DNA from: Mytilinidion resinicola
Taxonomy: Eukaryota; Ascomycota; Dothideomycetes; Mytilinidiales; Mytilinidiaceae
Direction: 5' to 3'
Length of the DNA: 64,000 nucleotides
Assembly: GCF_010093595.1 (NCBI RefSeq)
Contig: NW_022985468.1
Location: 378,615 to 442,614, forward strand
Below the pieces are notes generated by a model. That model did not search any database. It saw nothing but the letters and a program-made list of their open reading frames with translations, and was not told the DNA's origin. The translations under genes and the position numbers were made by a program. Within the stretch, counting starts at the first letter, position 1. Each line of letters begins with the position of its first letter. Shown here one piece after another: positions 33,248-44,855 of this stretch.

Positions 33248-33871
33248 ATGTCTTTCCCGCCACCGTACTCCGACCCTCGTCGTCATCAACACCCCTCAGG
33301 CCATCATCGCCGTCATCCTCAGGAATCCCCAAGTCACAGGGTGTATAGCAGCTATAGACACAGGCCTCAGAGGCTGAATGTCTACGACAGATATCCTGAA
33401 GGAGTGGGCCCCTCAAGGTACCATCTCCTCCGGGAAGGGCACCCAAGATTGAAGCCCTTCAACATGAGCCCGCCTGAACACAGGAGGAGTGGAAGGGTCG
33501 ATCGGACTCAGTTCACGGCTTCCGAACAGGGGAGACTTAACGGCTATGCCTCGGCGCAAGATCTCCGTGATTTCGCTATCTACCAGCACGGCTATGGCAT
33601 TGGGTATAGTGATGGCGTGAGCAACATGCAAGCTGGATCTTGGTATGATCGCGACATTGAAGACTTCGGATATGGTCTTTCTTCGGCTTTCGGTTATCTG
33701 GAGCCGGACTTCGAACAGACCACCTTCCAGATCCGTGGCCAGGAGTTTGACGTGTACTCGTATCGACGCAAGCCCCACGGGAACGGTATTGAGCATGTAG
33801 ACCATTTTGTGGATCTACGCGAAGTTGACTCGAGTAAGCTGGGTGGGATTCCATTCATAGTTGGCTTGTAA
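33248..33871 (+). CDS. Hypothetical protein, 207 aa, Tyr/Arg/His-rich
   Basis: Frame from ATG 33248 (MSFPPPYSDPRRHQHPSGHH). The first 95 residues are disordered, with many His, Arg, Pro and Tyr. From about 95 on the sequence is more regular (LRDFAIYQHGYGIGYSDGVS, FGYGLSSAFGYLEPDFEQTT). No known domain and no signal peptide. Low-complexity start and short length limit confidence that it is translated as given. Confidence 0.5.
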   Translation: MSFPPPYSDPRRHQHPSGHHRRHPQESPSHRVYSSYRHRPQRLNVYDRYPEGVGPSRYHLLREGHPRLKPFNMSPPEHRRSGRVDRTQFTASEQGRLNGYASAQDLRDFAIYQHGYGIGYSDGVSNMQAGSWYDRDIEDFGYGLSSAFGYLEPDFEQTTFQIRGQEFDVYSYRRKPHGNGIEHVDHFVDLREVDSSKLGGIPFIVGL

Positions 33872-34161
33872 GGCAACTTAGATAGCTCGAACACGAGAGT
33901 AGAGCATATAGACGTTTGAAAGAGGTGACTTTATGGACACTACATTGTTCTAGTACTGAGAGCGAATGACCGAGACTAAGCCCATTTAGGGAGGAAATCA
34001 ATTGAATTTCATGTTGAGTAGGTTGAAGTGCTTCCCGAGTTCTGTCCGCCGAAGGCGGTTTGTATTGATGCATGTGCAATAGAAAGGTGCCAGTGCTCGC
34101 ATTGTCATGACTAATCGTAGATGGATTTGGTTGTTGTACTTGTACTATACTTGATAATTGT

Positions 34162-35004
34162 TTACGCTTCCGGTGGATCGTAAGCCTTTGGCTTCGTATC
34201 CTTGATCACTGGCTGGACTTTGGATGAGTCGAGTGGAATGCCCATCCAATCTGAAAGAGCCACAATAGCAGCAGTACATGGTACAGCGAGAATGGCCGCC
34301 ACGATCATTCCCTGCAAATCTATCTCACGTTTACCGGATCTCCCTTCGCTTGCCCAAAGAGCATCTATTTTTTTGCTGCTCCAAGCTTTGAAATCTCGAA
34401 GGCTCTCCCCTGGTTTAGGAGGATCTTTCCCCCACTCTTCCAAAGCTGTTTGAACCAACCGTTTGTAGCTCTTTTTCATTGTTGGCTTGACACTATCTTC
34501 TTGGTCAAAATCCAGAGCGACGGCTTCGCTCCATGCCTTCACCTAGGCCGGACTTAGTATTGGGATCTCCAAGCAGCTGTTGGCACTGATTGCTCGTAAT
34601 ACTGTGTGCCGCGCTCGAAAAAGGGCAAAGCCAGGCTGTTTACCCCCTGGGTTATCCATGATGGCCTTGATCCGGCCAAGGTCCGCTATATCAGCCAGAT
34701 TGGTGAGTTCGTCGTGGGAGACTACGCCGGCATCGACCTTTTCCAGGATTTGGAGTCGTTTAACGGTTTCGAGTTCGACCTGACGACCGACGCGTTCGAT
34801 GAAGGATGGGCTGTTCGCCGCCTGTCTAGAAAGGAAGAGACATGGTTAGACAATTGTTGAGATGTAGACGGCACGGAACTGAAATGGCTGACTTTTGAGT
34901 GGCATATGATCGAGCTTGGGAGCAAATGAAGGCTCGACTTGTTGATGCAGTGCGAATGGATCGCGTCGCGATGAGTCTCGACGCGGATTTCGGAATGCAG
35001 CCAT
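34162..35004 (-). CDS. Hypothetical single-pass membrane protein (three exons)
   Basis: Exons 35004-34880, 34825-34603 and 34542-34162 give 242 residues with phases closed. The second intron (GTATTA..CCTAG, 60 nt, branch site TACTAAG) is clear. The first (34879-34826) has a weak GTTCCG donor. Splicing instead at GTCTAC (34871) to CAG (34822) would change only a few residues. Exon 2 encodes SPSFIERVGRQVELETVKRL and LADIADLGRIKAIMDNPG, visibly coding. A hydrophobic span (GMIVAAILAVPCTAAIVAL) near residue 205 is the only membrane segment, followed by a short tail. Function unknown. Confidence 0.65.
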
Positions 35005-35464
35005 TGGAGTGTCACAGGGACGATGTGGGCGGTATAGCGAGCTATAAAACAAGCTGCTAGAGAGGTCGCAGCTACATCAGAGTTGTGCCGAACGAGCGCG
35101 GTGTCGTCAACCAGCAAAGGAGCACACGAGTTGACAGGTGATACTCTGCGTAGAGCTCAGCACGCTAAACTCTCCTTCAGCCTCTTGCCTTCAACTTGTC
35201 ACGACTCAACTCTCCCCCGGACCGCATACCTAGGTAGAGAATTCCGAAAGCTCAAGCAGCCCTACCAACGAATCCTACACAACATGGCTGTCCTAACCAA
35301 CGATGCTATTGCCCCGGAACTCGGCCACGCTGACTTCCATACCGCTGACGACACCGCCTGACTATCACCTGATAATTTAACAACCCCCATGAATCTCTAC
35401 ACATGCCTTCCGAGCCTCCCTGTGCCCTTAAACTAATATACATGGTCGCTTTACACCCCTCATC
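35005..35464. other. Divergent intergenic region
   Basis: 460 bases between the single-pass protein and the fumarate-reductase gene. Short open frames only. The C/A-rich stretch from 35380 is likely leader. Confidence 0.5.
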
Positions 35465-36982
35465 ATGAGTAGGACCCGCGCGCTCACTCTTCTGATTCTC
35501 TCCATCCTTGGCATCTTTGCCGCATACCAATACAACCGCTCCACCATGGCCACCACCCCAAAACTCATCCCAACCAGCGCAATAGCCAAGAACGGCGCAA
35601 TAGTAGTCGGCTCAGGCCTCGCTGGCCTCTCCGCCGCCTCTGAACTAATCGCAGCAAACATCCCCGTCCGTCTACTTGAGCGGAACGCAAAGCCAGGCGG
35701 TAACTCGATTAAAGCCTCATCCGGCATCAATGGCGCCCCTACCCTCTTCCAACCAGGCCCACCAGACACAGAGTTCTACGCCGACACAATCAAATCAGCC
35801 GGCTACGCTATGAGCACAGCCCGCGAGCACCGCGAAAAGCTAATCGGCACCCTCACCAACTCATCCGCCTCAGCCGTCACGTGGCTCAACACCACCCACG
35901 GCATCGACCTCAGCAAAGTCGCTCAACTGGGCGGGCATTCCCGGGCTCGAACCCATCGAGGCGCGGGCGGCACACCCCCCGGCTTCGCCATCGTTTCCAC
36001 TCTCCTCAAAAGCCTGAAAGCAAGCCCCCTTTTCGAGCTCAAGACATCCTGCACCGTAAACCGCCTCCTGCGTTCCGGCAGCTCGGTCACAGGTGTCGAG
36101 TACACCTGTATCTCACCCGAAGCCGAAAGCACGACTTCAGAACTCCATGGCCCTGTCATAGTGACCACGGGCGGCTTCGCAGGCGACGCCGCCGGCCTCC
36201 TAGCCACCCACCGCCCGGACCTCGCAAACTTCCCCTCAACCAACGATCCCGCGCCGGGATTTACGCATCTGCTAACTTCCGTGGGCGCCCAGCTGCTCGA
36301 TATGTCGAGCGTGCAGGTCCACCCGACCGGTTTCGTAGATCCTGCAAATCCTTCATCCCCGCTCAAATTCCTCGCCGCAGAAGTATTGCGCGGCGAGGGC
36401 GGAATCCTGCTCCACGACGGGGAACGGTTTTTCAACGAGCTGGAGACACGCGAGAAAGTCACGGCTGCGATTTTGAAGAACCCGCCGATTGAGGAGAAGC
36501 CGAAGCAATGGGATGTGCTCTTGGTGTTGGATGAAGGGGTCTATGAGGCCGCGAAATCGCATATTGATTTCTACATCTTCAAGGGACTGATCCGGAAGAC
36601 GACGATTGGAGATCTGGGGGAGAAGGCGTTGCCCACAATTCAGGAGTATGCGGGCGCGGTGGCAGGGAAATATGAAGACAAGTTTGGTCGGACCGCGTTT
36701 GCGAATTGGAAGTTATTGGAGCCGGAGGCGGACTCGGTGGTGTATGTCGGGAGAGTAACGCCGGTGGTGCATTTTACGATGGGCGGCGTGGTGATTAGCG
36801 AGAAGGCCGAGGTGCTGGACGCGCAAGGAGTGCCGGTTGAGGGCGTCTGGGCGGCTGGGGAGGTGACTGGGGGCGTGCATGGAGGGAACAGGCTAGGTGG
36901 GTCGAGCTTGTTAGAATGTGTAGTGTTTGGGAGGAATGCAGGAGAAAGGGTGGTAGAGTATGTGAAGAAAGAAGAGAAGTGA
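35465..36982 (+). CDS. Soluble fumarate reductase-like flavoprotein (Osm1/Frd type)
   Basis: Intronless, 505 residues. A hydrophobic N-terminal stretch (ALTLLILSILGIFAAYQY) could be a signal anchor. A second Met at 28 would give a shorter product. The FAD site is GAIVVGSGLAGLSAASEL with Glu in VRLLERNAKPGGNS. The substrate and flavin loops include HRGAGGTPPG, SSVQVHPTGFVDP, LRGEGGILLHDGERFFNEL and the C-terminal GGVHGGNRLGGSSLLECVVF. These match fungal NADH/FADH2-dependent fumarate reductases that reoxidise flavin during redox or ER-folding stress. No cytochrome b5 domain is attached. It lies beside a dead NRPS-like gene, but the family is a housekeeping one and a link is not implied. Confidence 0.92.
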   Translation: MSRTRALTLLILSILGIFAAYQYNRSTMATTPKLIPTSAIAKNGAIVVGSGLAGLSAASELIAANIPVRLLERNAKPGGNSIKASSGINGAPTLFQPGPPDTEFYADTIKSAGYAMSTAREHREKLIGTLTNSSASAVTWLNTTHGIDLSKVAQLGGHSRARTHRGAGGTPPGFAIVSTLLKSLKASPLFELKTSCTVNRLLRSGSSVTGVEYTCISPEAESTTSELHGPVIVTTGGFAGDAAGLLATHRPDLANFPSTNDPAPGFTHLLTSVGAQLLDMSSVQVHPTGFVDPANPSSPLKFLAAEVLRGEGGILLHDGERFFNELETREKVTAAILKNPPIEEKPKQWDVLLVLDEGVYEAAKSHIDFYIFKGLIRKTTIGDLGEKALPTIQEYAGAVAGKYEDKFGRTAFANWKLLEPEADSVVYVGRVTPVVHFTMGGVVISEKAEVLDAQGVPVEGVWAAGEVTGGVHGGNRLGGSSLLECVVFGRNAGERVVEYVKKEEK

Positions 36983-37263
36983 GGCCTATAATGGGTGTGA
37001 ATGTGAGGAATAAATTTCACTTCCTTTCTCAGTGTATATATGACACTGTAATCTGCGCATGTGCTCCCCAGTTTCCTTGCTGTCTTCCTCAACCTGACGG
37101 AAGTTGAGTAAATAGTGCCCTAGATCGGAAATGGTGAGCATGCGATGGCCACGTTGAAGTCCTATTCCTGTTGAGAAGATGTATGCAGAGGATGTCTGAC
37201 GGATTGGAGCAAATACTTATGTGATCTGGTGAAGAACACCTTTGCGCACTCACTAAAATCTCT

Positions 37264-40200
37264 CTAGAGCTTCCAGCCCCGTAACCAAGCCTCCAAAAGA
37301 TCAATCGTGATCGGCTCCAAGTCAACTTTGGAAGCCGCTGCGGCCGTTGTCTCCTCCGTCGGGAGCCACTCAAACCCCCTACCATTCCCGAACACCCTAT
37401 ACGCCTCCAAAAACCCCAGCGCTCCTGTCTCCACTACCTCCAAATCCCCCTCATTCCCTCTCCTCTCCAGCTCCCTTATCCACTTCAATAAACTCACCGT
37501 CCTCAGATCCATCCCAAACCTCTCTCTCAACGTCCTGGCAAGAATATCCCAGGGCTTAGGCTCCGGATGCGCCAGGTTAAACATCCGCGATCCATGCTCC
37601 TGCCCCCCATCCCTCACATCCACCACCTCTCTCACCACTTCCGCCAGTTGATCCACCGGCACCCAATCAACCGCCATGACGTGCTCTGGAATAATCCCCA
37701 TAGCCCTCGACGCCCGAACCAGCGAACCTAGCCACTCCTGCTCTGCCCACAGCCCCTTTGACGGATCAGCCGGCCCACCAATCTGCCCCAGGCGTATAAC
37801 ATCAACAGGCACCGCAGACCGCTAGCAAGCGATCTCGAGCATACGCTCACAGACCCACTTGGCTTCGGAGTAGCCCATTTTCAGCGCCGCCGCTGGGTTA
37901 TCGAGGGGCGTTTCCGTTGACGGGATCTCGTTAGGCTTAACAGTCGCCCAGTCTCCGACCGCGCAAGTAGAGGAGATGAAGACAATGCGCGGTCGGCGGA
38001 TGCTGGCGATGGACCAGTCGATGACTTGGCGGAGGCCACGGATGAAGGGTATTTCGAAGGCTTCGAGTGGGTTGACAAGGTCAGGTTTCCAGGCATTGTA
38101 GATGATGACGTCGATATCGTCCAATAGAGTTTTGTAGAGGATGTGGTCGAGGGAAAGGTTGGGGAGGGAGAAATTGATAGGGAGGAAGGTTGCTTTTGAG
38201 GCGTTGGGATGGGAAGTGGCGACGGGTGGAGGACAGGCGAGATGGGTATCCATGCAGTAGATCTTAAAGATCCAGGGAGAGTCGAGAAAGCAAGGAAGGA
38301 GATGGGAGCCGAAGTAGCGTTTGTAGCCGATTAGAGCGATGTGCTTTGGGAAGAGGAGCGGCTGTTTTGGTATTGAAGTCTTGGCGATCGGCCCGGATGT
38401 GTATCTTGCAACCATTGCTTGCATACGGGTGGAGCAGACAGCGTTGTCGTCATGACTAGGGACGTGCTTTAAAGTGAGGTAGTTGTAGGCGGCAGTCGTT
38501 AAACCCTGGATGGTCGAATTTTGGAATATCGTTCGTGGTACTACCCACGATACATCGGCGGTTGGTAAGGCCGTTCACAGACATGTTCTGAGCCTTGCGA
38601 CGATTTCACCAATTTGGAGAGAGTCAAGGCCGTGTGAGAGGAGGTCGTCATGAGGGCCTGCTTCAGCTGCCGCCAAGAAGCTTTCAAGAATGATGTCACG
38701 AACGAACTGTGCGATATCTTCGATCCGGAATGTGTTTTCGACGGAGGGCTTCAGCGAAAAATCAAATTTTTGATCTGCGCCTAGATCCCGAGAGTACAAT
38801 GAATCAATCTCCATTTTATAAAGCTGCTCCGTCAGCCCTCGGACGATAGTGCCTTTGGAAGCTCTAATGAAGGGCTTCTCCAAGCTTGCTACCAGTATTT
38901 TGGATCGAAAGATCCTTCCATGGCCTGAGACAAGCCGATTGGCTTCGTTGACAAGTGGCCAGATGAGCTCTAGAATTCGTTCTCGCACTACACGCGCGTT
39001 TGTATTTGGTTCAACCATCAGTGTAGGCTGAGGTCTACCTTGGCCGACAATAAGAGCACCAGCGAGGAGTAGACTTTCCTGAAGGGACGCCTCCATAGGG
39101 ACAGGGTTGAACTTGGACGCACTGGAAAGAACTATGATGTCATCTTTACGGCCGTAGTATCGCCAGAGGTTCGGCTTGGTTGGATGAGGACTGAAAAGGT
39201 CCCCGGTGGGGTATCGAATAATACCAGCCAGATTGTGATATAAGCCGGTGAAGTCCTTTGTCCTTTCATCGACCTCGACTACAAGCTCGAAGGTTTGCTC
39301 TAGATCATCGGTCTTCTCCATTTGGACCTTCATGTAGGGGTTCCATTCTATCCATCCCCAGTTCTCTGGGTCTGGAGCAAGTTGAGGCAGGCAAGCTGTC
39401 TCAGTAGATCCATAGAAAGTGATTATGCCGCTCACTTGGCGAATCTGCTCCGCTATGCTTGAAGACAATGGCCCCCCTGTATAGGCAACATGATCCAGTC
39501 CTCGGAACACGTCCAGTTCACCTGGTTCGAGGAATAGATGTTCGATGACCGCTGGTGGGAGATAAAGTACTCGAATGTCCTAGTGTCTTCGAATTTCTTT
39601 TAAAAGGTAAACACTTGGAGGCATAAGGGGTGGGCCTAAAACTGGACATGCTGATGTGAAAAGCGGACTGACTTCGACAGGGTCAGCAAGATCTCCGTTT
39701 ACCAAACTCGCTAATGTAGCTTACCGACCAAAGCTATGAATCCGGCAAGCTACCCCTTCGTGAGCATGAGACCTGCTAGATCAGATTTCAAGCTTACATG
39801 GTAGTGGGGAAATACGCTGTAGAAGCGACCCAAACATCCCAACTCGAGAAATCTTGCTTCTTTCTGCCCAGAATAGCAGGGAGGTTTCGCTGATTATCGA
39901 GGACCGCGAATGAGCCATGTGTCATGACTATTGACTTAGGGTAACCTAATGTGCATCAGCGCTGCCGGTACCGACCCTTTCTTCAACTACCTGTCGATCC
40001 GGACGAATGCATTATTGCCACTTCTCTCCGGCTGTGCGTGTCGAAATTTTCGTTATATTGATATGATCTAGGAGTACTGTATAGCATCTCCATGAATGCC
40101 GGAATCCCAGTGCATAGTAGAGGGCTCGATAGCATGTAGATTCAAAACCAAAGGACCGACTTCTTCCGCGTAAAGAATTTGGGAGCAAATAGTCTGCTGA

Positions 40201-40596
40201 AGCAACGAAATATTTATTGCAGAGGAGTTTCTAATGGATAGGAATAAGACCTAGGATGGTTAGCAGATAGTTCGAGCGAGGCGAAAGTTTGATCACCTTG
40301 TATCCGCACTTCACAGCAGCCAAACAGATGACGGCGCCTCGCAAGTCTGGAATGCCTAAATAGCATAACGTCTCGTAGGTAAGGCTCGCGCCTTTCTTGG
40401 ATATTATCCAGTGAGCCATATAGTCAACGCAACGAGCCATATCAGTACAGGTCACGTCTATAAAGCCGTCCGAAAGCTCCACCGACCGTGGGATTACAGC
40501 AAAGAGTCGGCCGGGGTCGGAGCGGGAGAGCTCGTCGAGCACTTGTGGTAGAAGTCTTTTGCCATAGTGAACTTCCACCGTCGACTCCGACGTCAT
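37264..40596 (-). pseudogene. Decayed NRPS-like adenylating reductase (A-T-R)
   Basis: The minus strand starts MTSESTVEVHYGKRLLPQVL at 40596. It continues with adenylation-domain pieces (SSGSTGYPKSIVMTHGSF, FYGSTETACLPQLAPDPENW), a carrier site (DLLSHGLDSLQ, phosphopantetheine Ser) and a thioester-reductase/Rossmann domain (IALIGYKRYFGSHLL, FISSTCAVGDW, YSEAKWVCERML). From 39600 to 37264 the frame is continuous except for three stops: TAG at 39582-39580, TGA at 38577-38575 and TAG at 37824-37822. Each would follow from a C-to-T change. Upstream, a likely intron at 40276-40232 starts CT instead of GT, and frame changes are apparent near 40115 and 39850. Intact relatives reduce an adenylated acid to an aldehyde. 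Confidence 0.88.
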
Positions 40597-41438
40597 AATT
40601 GAAGAGAGATGCTAGGAAAAAAAGTTGAGAAAAAGAAGAAGGATAAAAGAAAGCTGTTTAGCATGGTCTATAGGCTGACGATATCTTAGAATGCCGACAG
40701 ATTGGGGACACTCGTATATAGCTAATGGCGTTCCATGTCGGAATAACCGAACATACCGCGGATTCTCATCAATCGACCAATCAAGAAAAAAGCACTAGAA
40801 GAACGGCGTGCGGGAGACGTCCTGCAGGAACAATAATCAGGACCAAGCATTTTCCTCTTTCGGCAAAGGCGCATCCTGTCAAACAGGGAACAGAAGAGGT
40901 CCGAATAAATAGCGCAGACGAGAAAGAACGGATTTGAGTTTCTATACGCCACGAGCCATGTGATAAACGCACGGCTGCAGAAAAATGGTATCCTTCTTGT
41001 CCGAAAGCGCGTATTGTAAGAACTTTCGATCCCCATTAGTGAGTTTACCTCCCCTCGAAGTGTCCAGCAATCAACAGTGCTATATGCGTTCAGCTTATCT
41101 CAGGCCTTGGTATTTTGCAGATCTACGGCCGTGACCGAAATCCAGGTCCATTAGAAGTAGTGTAACGTGCAGTGCGTTTGCCTTGGTGGTAACGGGCATA
41201 ATTCGGCCACCTTAGAAGACCCTGCGAAATATGCATCAACGCGCAATGAGGGTGCAGATAGTCGGATAGATCATCAAGCTCGAGCTGCTGTGGGACTAAG
41301 GGTCTTCCTGATGAGTGAGCTATGGGAAGGACTGTTCGCAATGGAGTGGTGATGGTTGAGAGAGGAAAGAAGATATATTAAAGTAGGGGTTAACCCGGAT
41401 ATAGAAATAGTGGCTTGGCATCATCTCCCACTATTAAC
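40597..41438. other. Intergenic, between NRPS-like relic and MITE
   Basis: About 840 bases. Short open frames (40722-41036, 41123-41352) show no domain. No trace of a Zn2Cys6 exon for the downstream factor was found here. Confidence 0.5.
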
Positions 41439-41874
41439 TAACGTGTTCTACATGCATGTGGTGGTTACAAGCGAGTGGTGGCGCTTAATTTTTGGTGCGA
41501 TTTGGACGTTTTGACACCCCAGCAATCTCAACAACCATAAAGTATTAAATAAGATTATATGAATGCATATAGTATTTAGCTCATTTCAATGGCTAGGCAA
41601 TAGTTTGGAGTGATGTGTCTCTGTAATTCTATTATATCGTAGATCTTACCCAATGCTAGGGGGCCAAAACTCTACTATAACTAAATGTGGCCATCAAGAG
41701 ACCCTAAAAATTTGTCTTATAATATTGAAACAGCTATGCATATCTTTATTCTAAGTTATAGATTCAAATCTTTTATAGTTGTTGAGGTTGCTGGGGTGTC
41801 AAAACGTCCAAATCGCACCAAAAATTAAGCGCCACCACTCGCTTGTAACCACCACATGCATGTAGAACACGTTA
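41439..41874. mobile_element. TA-flanked MITE with ~100-bp terminal inverted repeats
   Basis: The element spans 41441-41872 (432 bp). It begins ACGTGTTCTACATGCATG and ends with its exact reverse complement. The two arms match over about 100 bases with only two differences. TA dinucleotides at 41439-41440 and 41873-41874 fit a Tc1/mariner-type target duplication. The interior is AT-rich and non-coding, so the element is non-autonomous. Near-identical arms suggest recent activity or constraint on hairpin formation. Confidence 0.88.
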
Positions 41875-41973
41875 CTCCTGGCTGCTTTGTAATGACGACG
41901 TCCGCTAGTAAGACTGCTATTCCCATCGCAAAATGGACACGCAAAGCCCTGATCAGTCCCCTACTCCATCGGC

Positions 41974-43896
41974 ATGGAGAGCAGGAAAAGCGCGAGGCCC
42001 TATCGTGTTCGCTTCCGCAATTCTACTTGTCCGAGTGGCGCCGTGACAGGCGCCGACTACAAGAAGTATGACTTCTTCTTCGATCCGCAGCAAGTCTGGC
42101 TCAAGACTCAGAAAACCCGTACGTATCGTCCATGGCAGTTGTGTGAACGCATCTAAAGTGCGCGGCTTAGTCACGTTTCACGATCAGTCCAGGTCTATCT
42201 ACTACGACGCCAACAACGCGGAGGAAGATTCAGAAATCGAAGCGATCCCTGATAGGACAGAACTTGATGCACCTCCCCGTCAAACGCAGCTCGAGCATGG
42301 ACCTAGGTTCCAGGATGTGGCCCTTAGGAACGAGCCGACGCGAGCCAGCCAGCACCAAACCCCCGCTGAGAACACCCCTACCCTGAGCACCGTCACTGCT
42401 TGCACCCTGACAGGAGAAGCAGACGTTAATGTTAACTCAAACCATGACTCTTGCACTCATGTCGAAGAAACTTCGGATGGGTTCGACTGTGGTGTGCCAT
42501 TCAGCAAGTTTCCCGACTCATGCAAATTTGACAACATGAAGGAGGCTTCATTATTCCGGCATTACATAGAGGATCTCGCACGATGGGTAAGTGATGCCGA
42601 CGTGACCCTGAGAACTGATTCAAGGTTTCTTTCAGGGAGCATTTCGTATCAAGCATATGCTGATGCTCTTCAAGTTCGATGTGTGCAACCCTCATCGCCC
42701 CTTTGCATATGCCGTTCCTAGACTGGCAGCTTCAAGTCCACTGTTGCGAAAAGCCATTCTTGCTCACTCAGCACATCACATCAGCCGGGTCACGGGATCC
42801 GACCCATCACTACCATTCCAGTATCTAGAGGAGTGTCTTGCGTTGCTAATCCCGGAACTTAAGAATGAGCAAGTCACGAGCGTGGAAAACAGCGCCCTCA
42901 TCGCCTCCATCTTCTTGCGCTCATTTGGCGAATTTGAAGGTAATATTAAAAGACGACCTCAAAGATTTCCGAATCGAGACTAATAGCACTGGCATAGACA
43001 TTGCTTCAGGCGAATTCCACATTTCAGGGACTTCTCTTTTTATCCAATCCGGTGGCGGGTGTGAGTCGCTTCGCCGCTCGAACAAACTGCGAAATGCGGC
43101 CTACTGGATCCATCTGCGCCAAGAAGTCGGCTACAGTGTCGTCGAGCAGCGAAACATTCGTGCTAATCTCAACATCTGTCCGTTCGACGCGTCCACCGAT
43201 GCTAGCAGTGACGCCGGTTGGTGCAACCGAGTAGTTTGGATTTGCGTTCAAGTAATCCGGTGGGCATTTGGCGGAAACAGCACTGCTGAACGGCACAATG
43301 AGCTCACCGACATGATCGAGGACTGGGAGAACCGTCGACCTCAGACATTTGAGGCGATGTTAGATCTTCGTGGACCATTTGACTCCGACGTATGGCATAA
43401 GGAGGTGTGGTTCACCAATGACGAACATAGTAAGATCCTCTTCCTCACTAGTCCAGTATTCCCACTGATTGGCGTGAAACACAGTCGACGCTCTGCAATA
43501 TCTACTTATTGCAAAGCTCATCTTATCCCTCCACAACCCGCATCTTCCAAGGCTAGGTCTGCGCGCTCAGACAGCGTATTCGAATTCAAAAGCCGTGAAC
43601 CAGTTCTACGTCCGAACCATGTGCATAGCCGCCAAATGTAGCAGCTTCGTTCCGGCGAAGTTCATGGCCTGCAACGTGCTATTCGCCTGTAAGTCCGATC
43701 TAGTTATACTTGACCTCTCATATCGACCATGTTTACGAACGCTGTACTAACTCCCAAAGGTGGCGGCTGCTTTCATCTAAAGACCGACCAAGAAAATGCT
43801 GTCGATTTTCTCCGCAGCTGCGAGCGCGACCATGGCTATGCAACCAAAGTCCACGTCGACGCGCTCTTGGCTATATGGGCCGCGAACTATCAGTGA
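41974..43896 (+). CDS. ARCA-like fungal transcription factor lacking a visible Zn2Cys6 cluster
   Basis: Six exons are proposed: 41974-42118, 42171-42586, 42675-42939, 42998-43429, 43485-43688 and 43760-43896. Phases close at 532 residues. The fungal-specific regulatory region is clear: FRHYIEDLARWFDVCNPHRP, AILAHSAHHISRV, AYWIHLRQEVGYSVVEQR, LLIAKLILSLHNPHLPRLG and the end DFLRSCERDHGYATKVHVDA. These belong to the Zn2Cys6/ARCA-like regulator family. The expected N-terminal six-Cys DNA-binding motif is not found; the first exon has one Cys and reads poorly. The start is therefore uncertain, and the gene may be truncated at the 5' end. A MITE ends 100 bases before the first ATG. It probably regulated the neighbouring NRPS-like gene. 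Confidence 0.75.
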
Positions 43897-44855
43897 TATT
43901 ACCCCGAAATACTTAATACTAAAAGCCGAGAGCGAATCCAGATCAGACAGGCCAACGACAGCAGCTCTCCGAACACAACTCCAACCCACTTCCAAGTGAC
44001 GAAGGGCGTCGTAATATAAAGGACCCAACTATCCAATGGACCTAGCTACATTTGAAAGCATCAGTCTACGGCCCGGTCCCCGGAGTACCGAGTTCAACGA
44101 CCTCATTCGTCCCCTTTCACATTGGAGCTATTGGGCTTCTCGTTTGGCGTTGGTGATTCAAGCCGACATTCACCACAAGAAGATCATGCGAGAGCTGATG
44201 GCTCTGGCGACAGACCTCTCCCAGCCCACTAGGTTGGAACTGTCCGTAGGCACTCCACCATTGAACCCCTCGAACGCATACCCAGGCACCATGGGCCCTT
44301 CTGCCCCTGCGCATTAATCGCCCCTCCTCGCTGTCATCTTTGGAACACCAAAAACCACATCGAGGTTCCACAGCTCCTTCGACATCCCTTCCAAACACCC
44401 TCCATATCCCGTCTGATTTACGGCCTCCGGATTCAGCCACCTATATCGGGCTTCAAATCAGACTCGTGTCAAAAGGCTGGCAACAGACCCAAAGCCTTCT
44501 CCCCGGAAGCTGCCGGACAGACACTGGGTTCTACACATTCTCCGCTGCCAAGAATTACCAAATCGGGAGTGAGGAAGTGGAGGGTGTTGTCACGACAAGT
44601 TACAAAGGTAGCATCATCTAATGGACGCTCATATCACCACCCAAAGCCACCTTATAGCAATAGAAATCGATCTTCATGAATTTTATACATAACCCTGCGC
44701 ACCTGACTCCCATCCCCGTCGTGCCACTCCAAAAGCCGACCCCATCACTTATCGGGCACGGCCACCACCCCCGCCTTTAAAAATCATGAATATCTTCTAA
44801 CCAATGCATTTCAATTCACACGTAAACACAATTGTCTTCTTCGCTCGAAGGCGCT
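43897..44855. other. Convergent intergenic region
   Basis: About 960 bases. Frames at 44036-44317 (LRPLSHWSYWASRLALVIQA-like, 93 codons) and 44340-44621 have ordinary composition, but I can tie them to no family or splice model. They could be a relic. Confidence 0.4.

Noticed and set aside
35881..36492. 203-codon frame inside the fumarate reductase gene
   Set aside because: Shadow frame, Arg/Pro/His-rich, within a clearly coding exon.
42940..42997. Apparent frameshift in the transcription factor
   Set aside because: A 58-nt GT-AG intron (GTAATA..CATAG with a branch site GACTAAT) restores the frame, so no lesion is needed.
44036..44621. Two adjacent small frames after the transcription factor
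   Set aside because: No family, motif or consistent intron model. Left as a possible relic in the intergenic entry.
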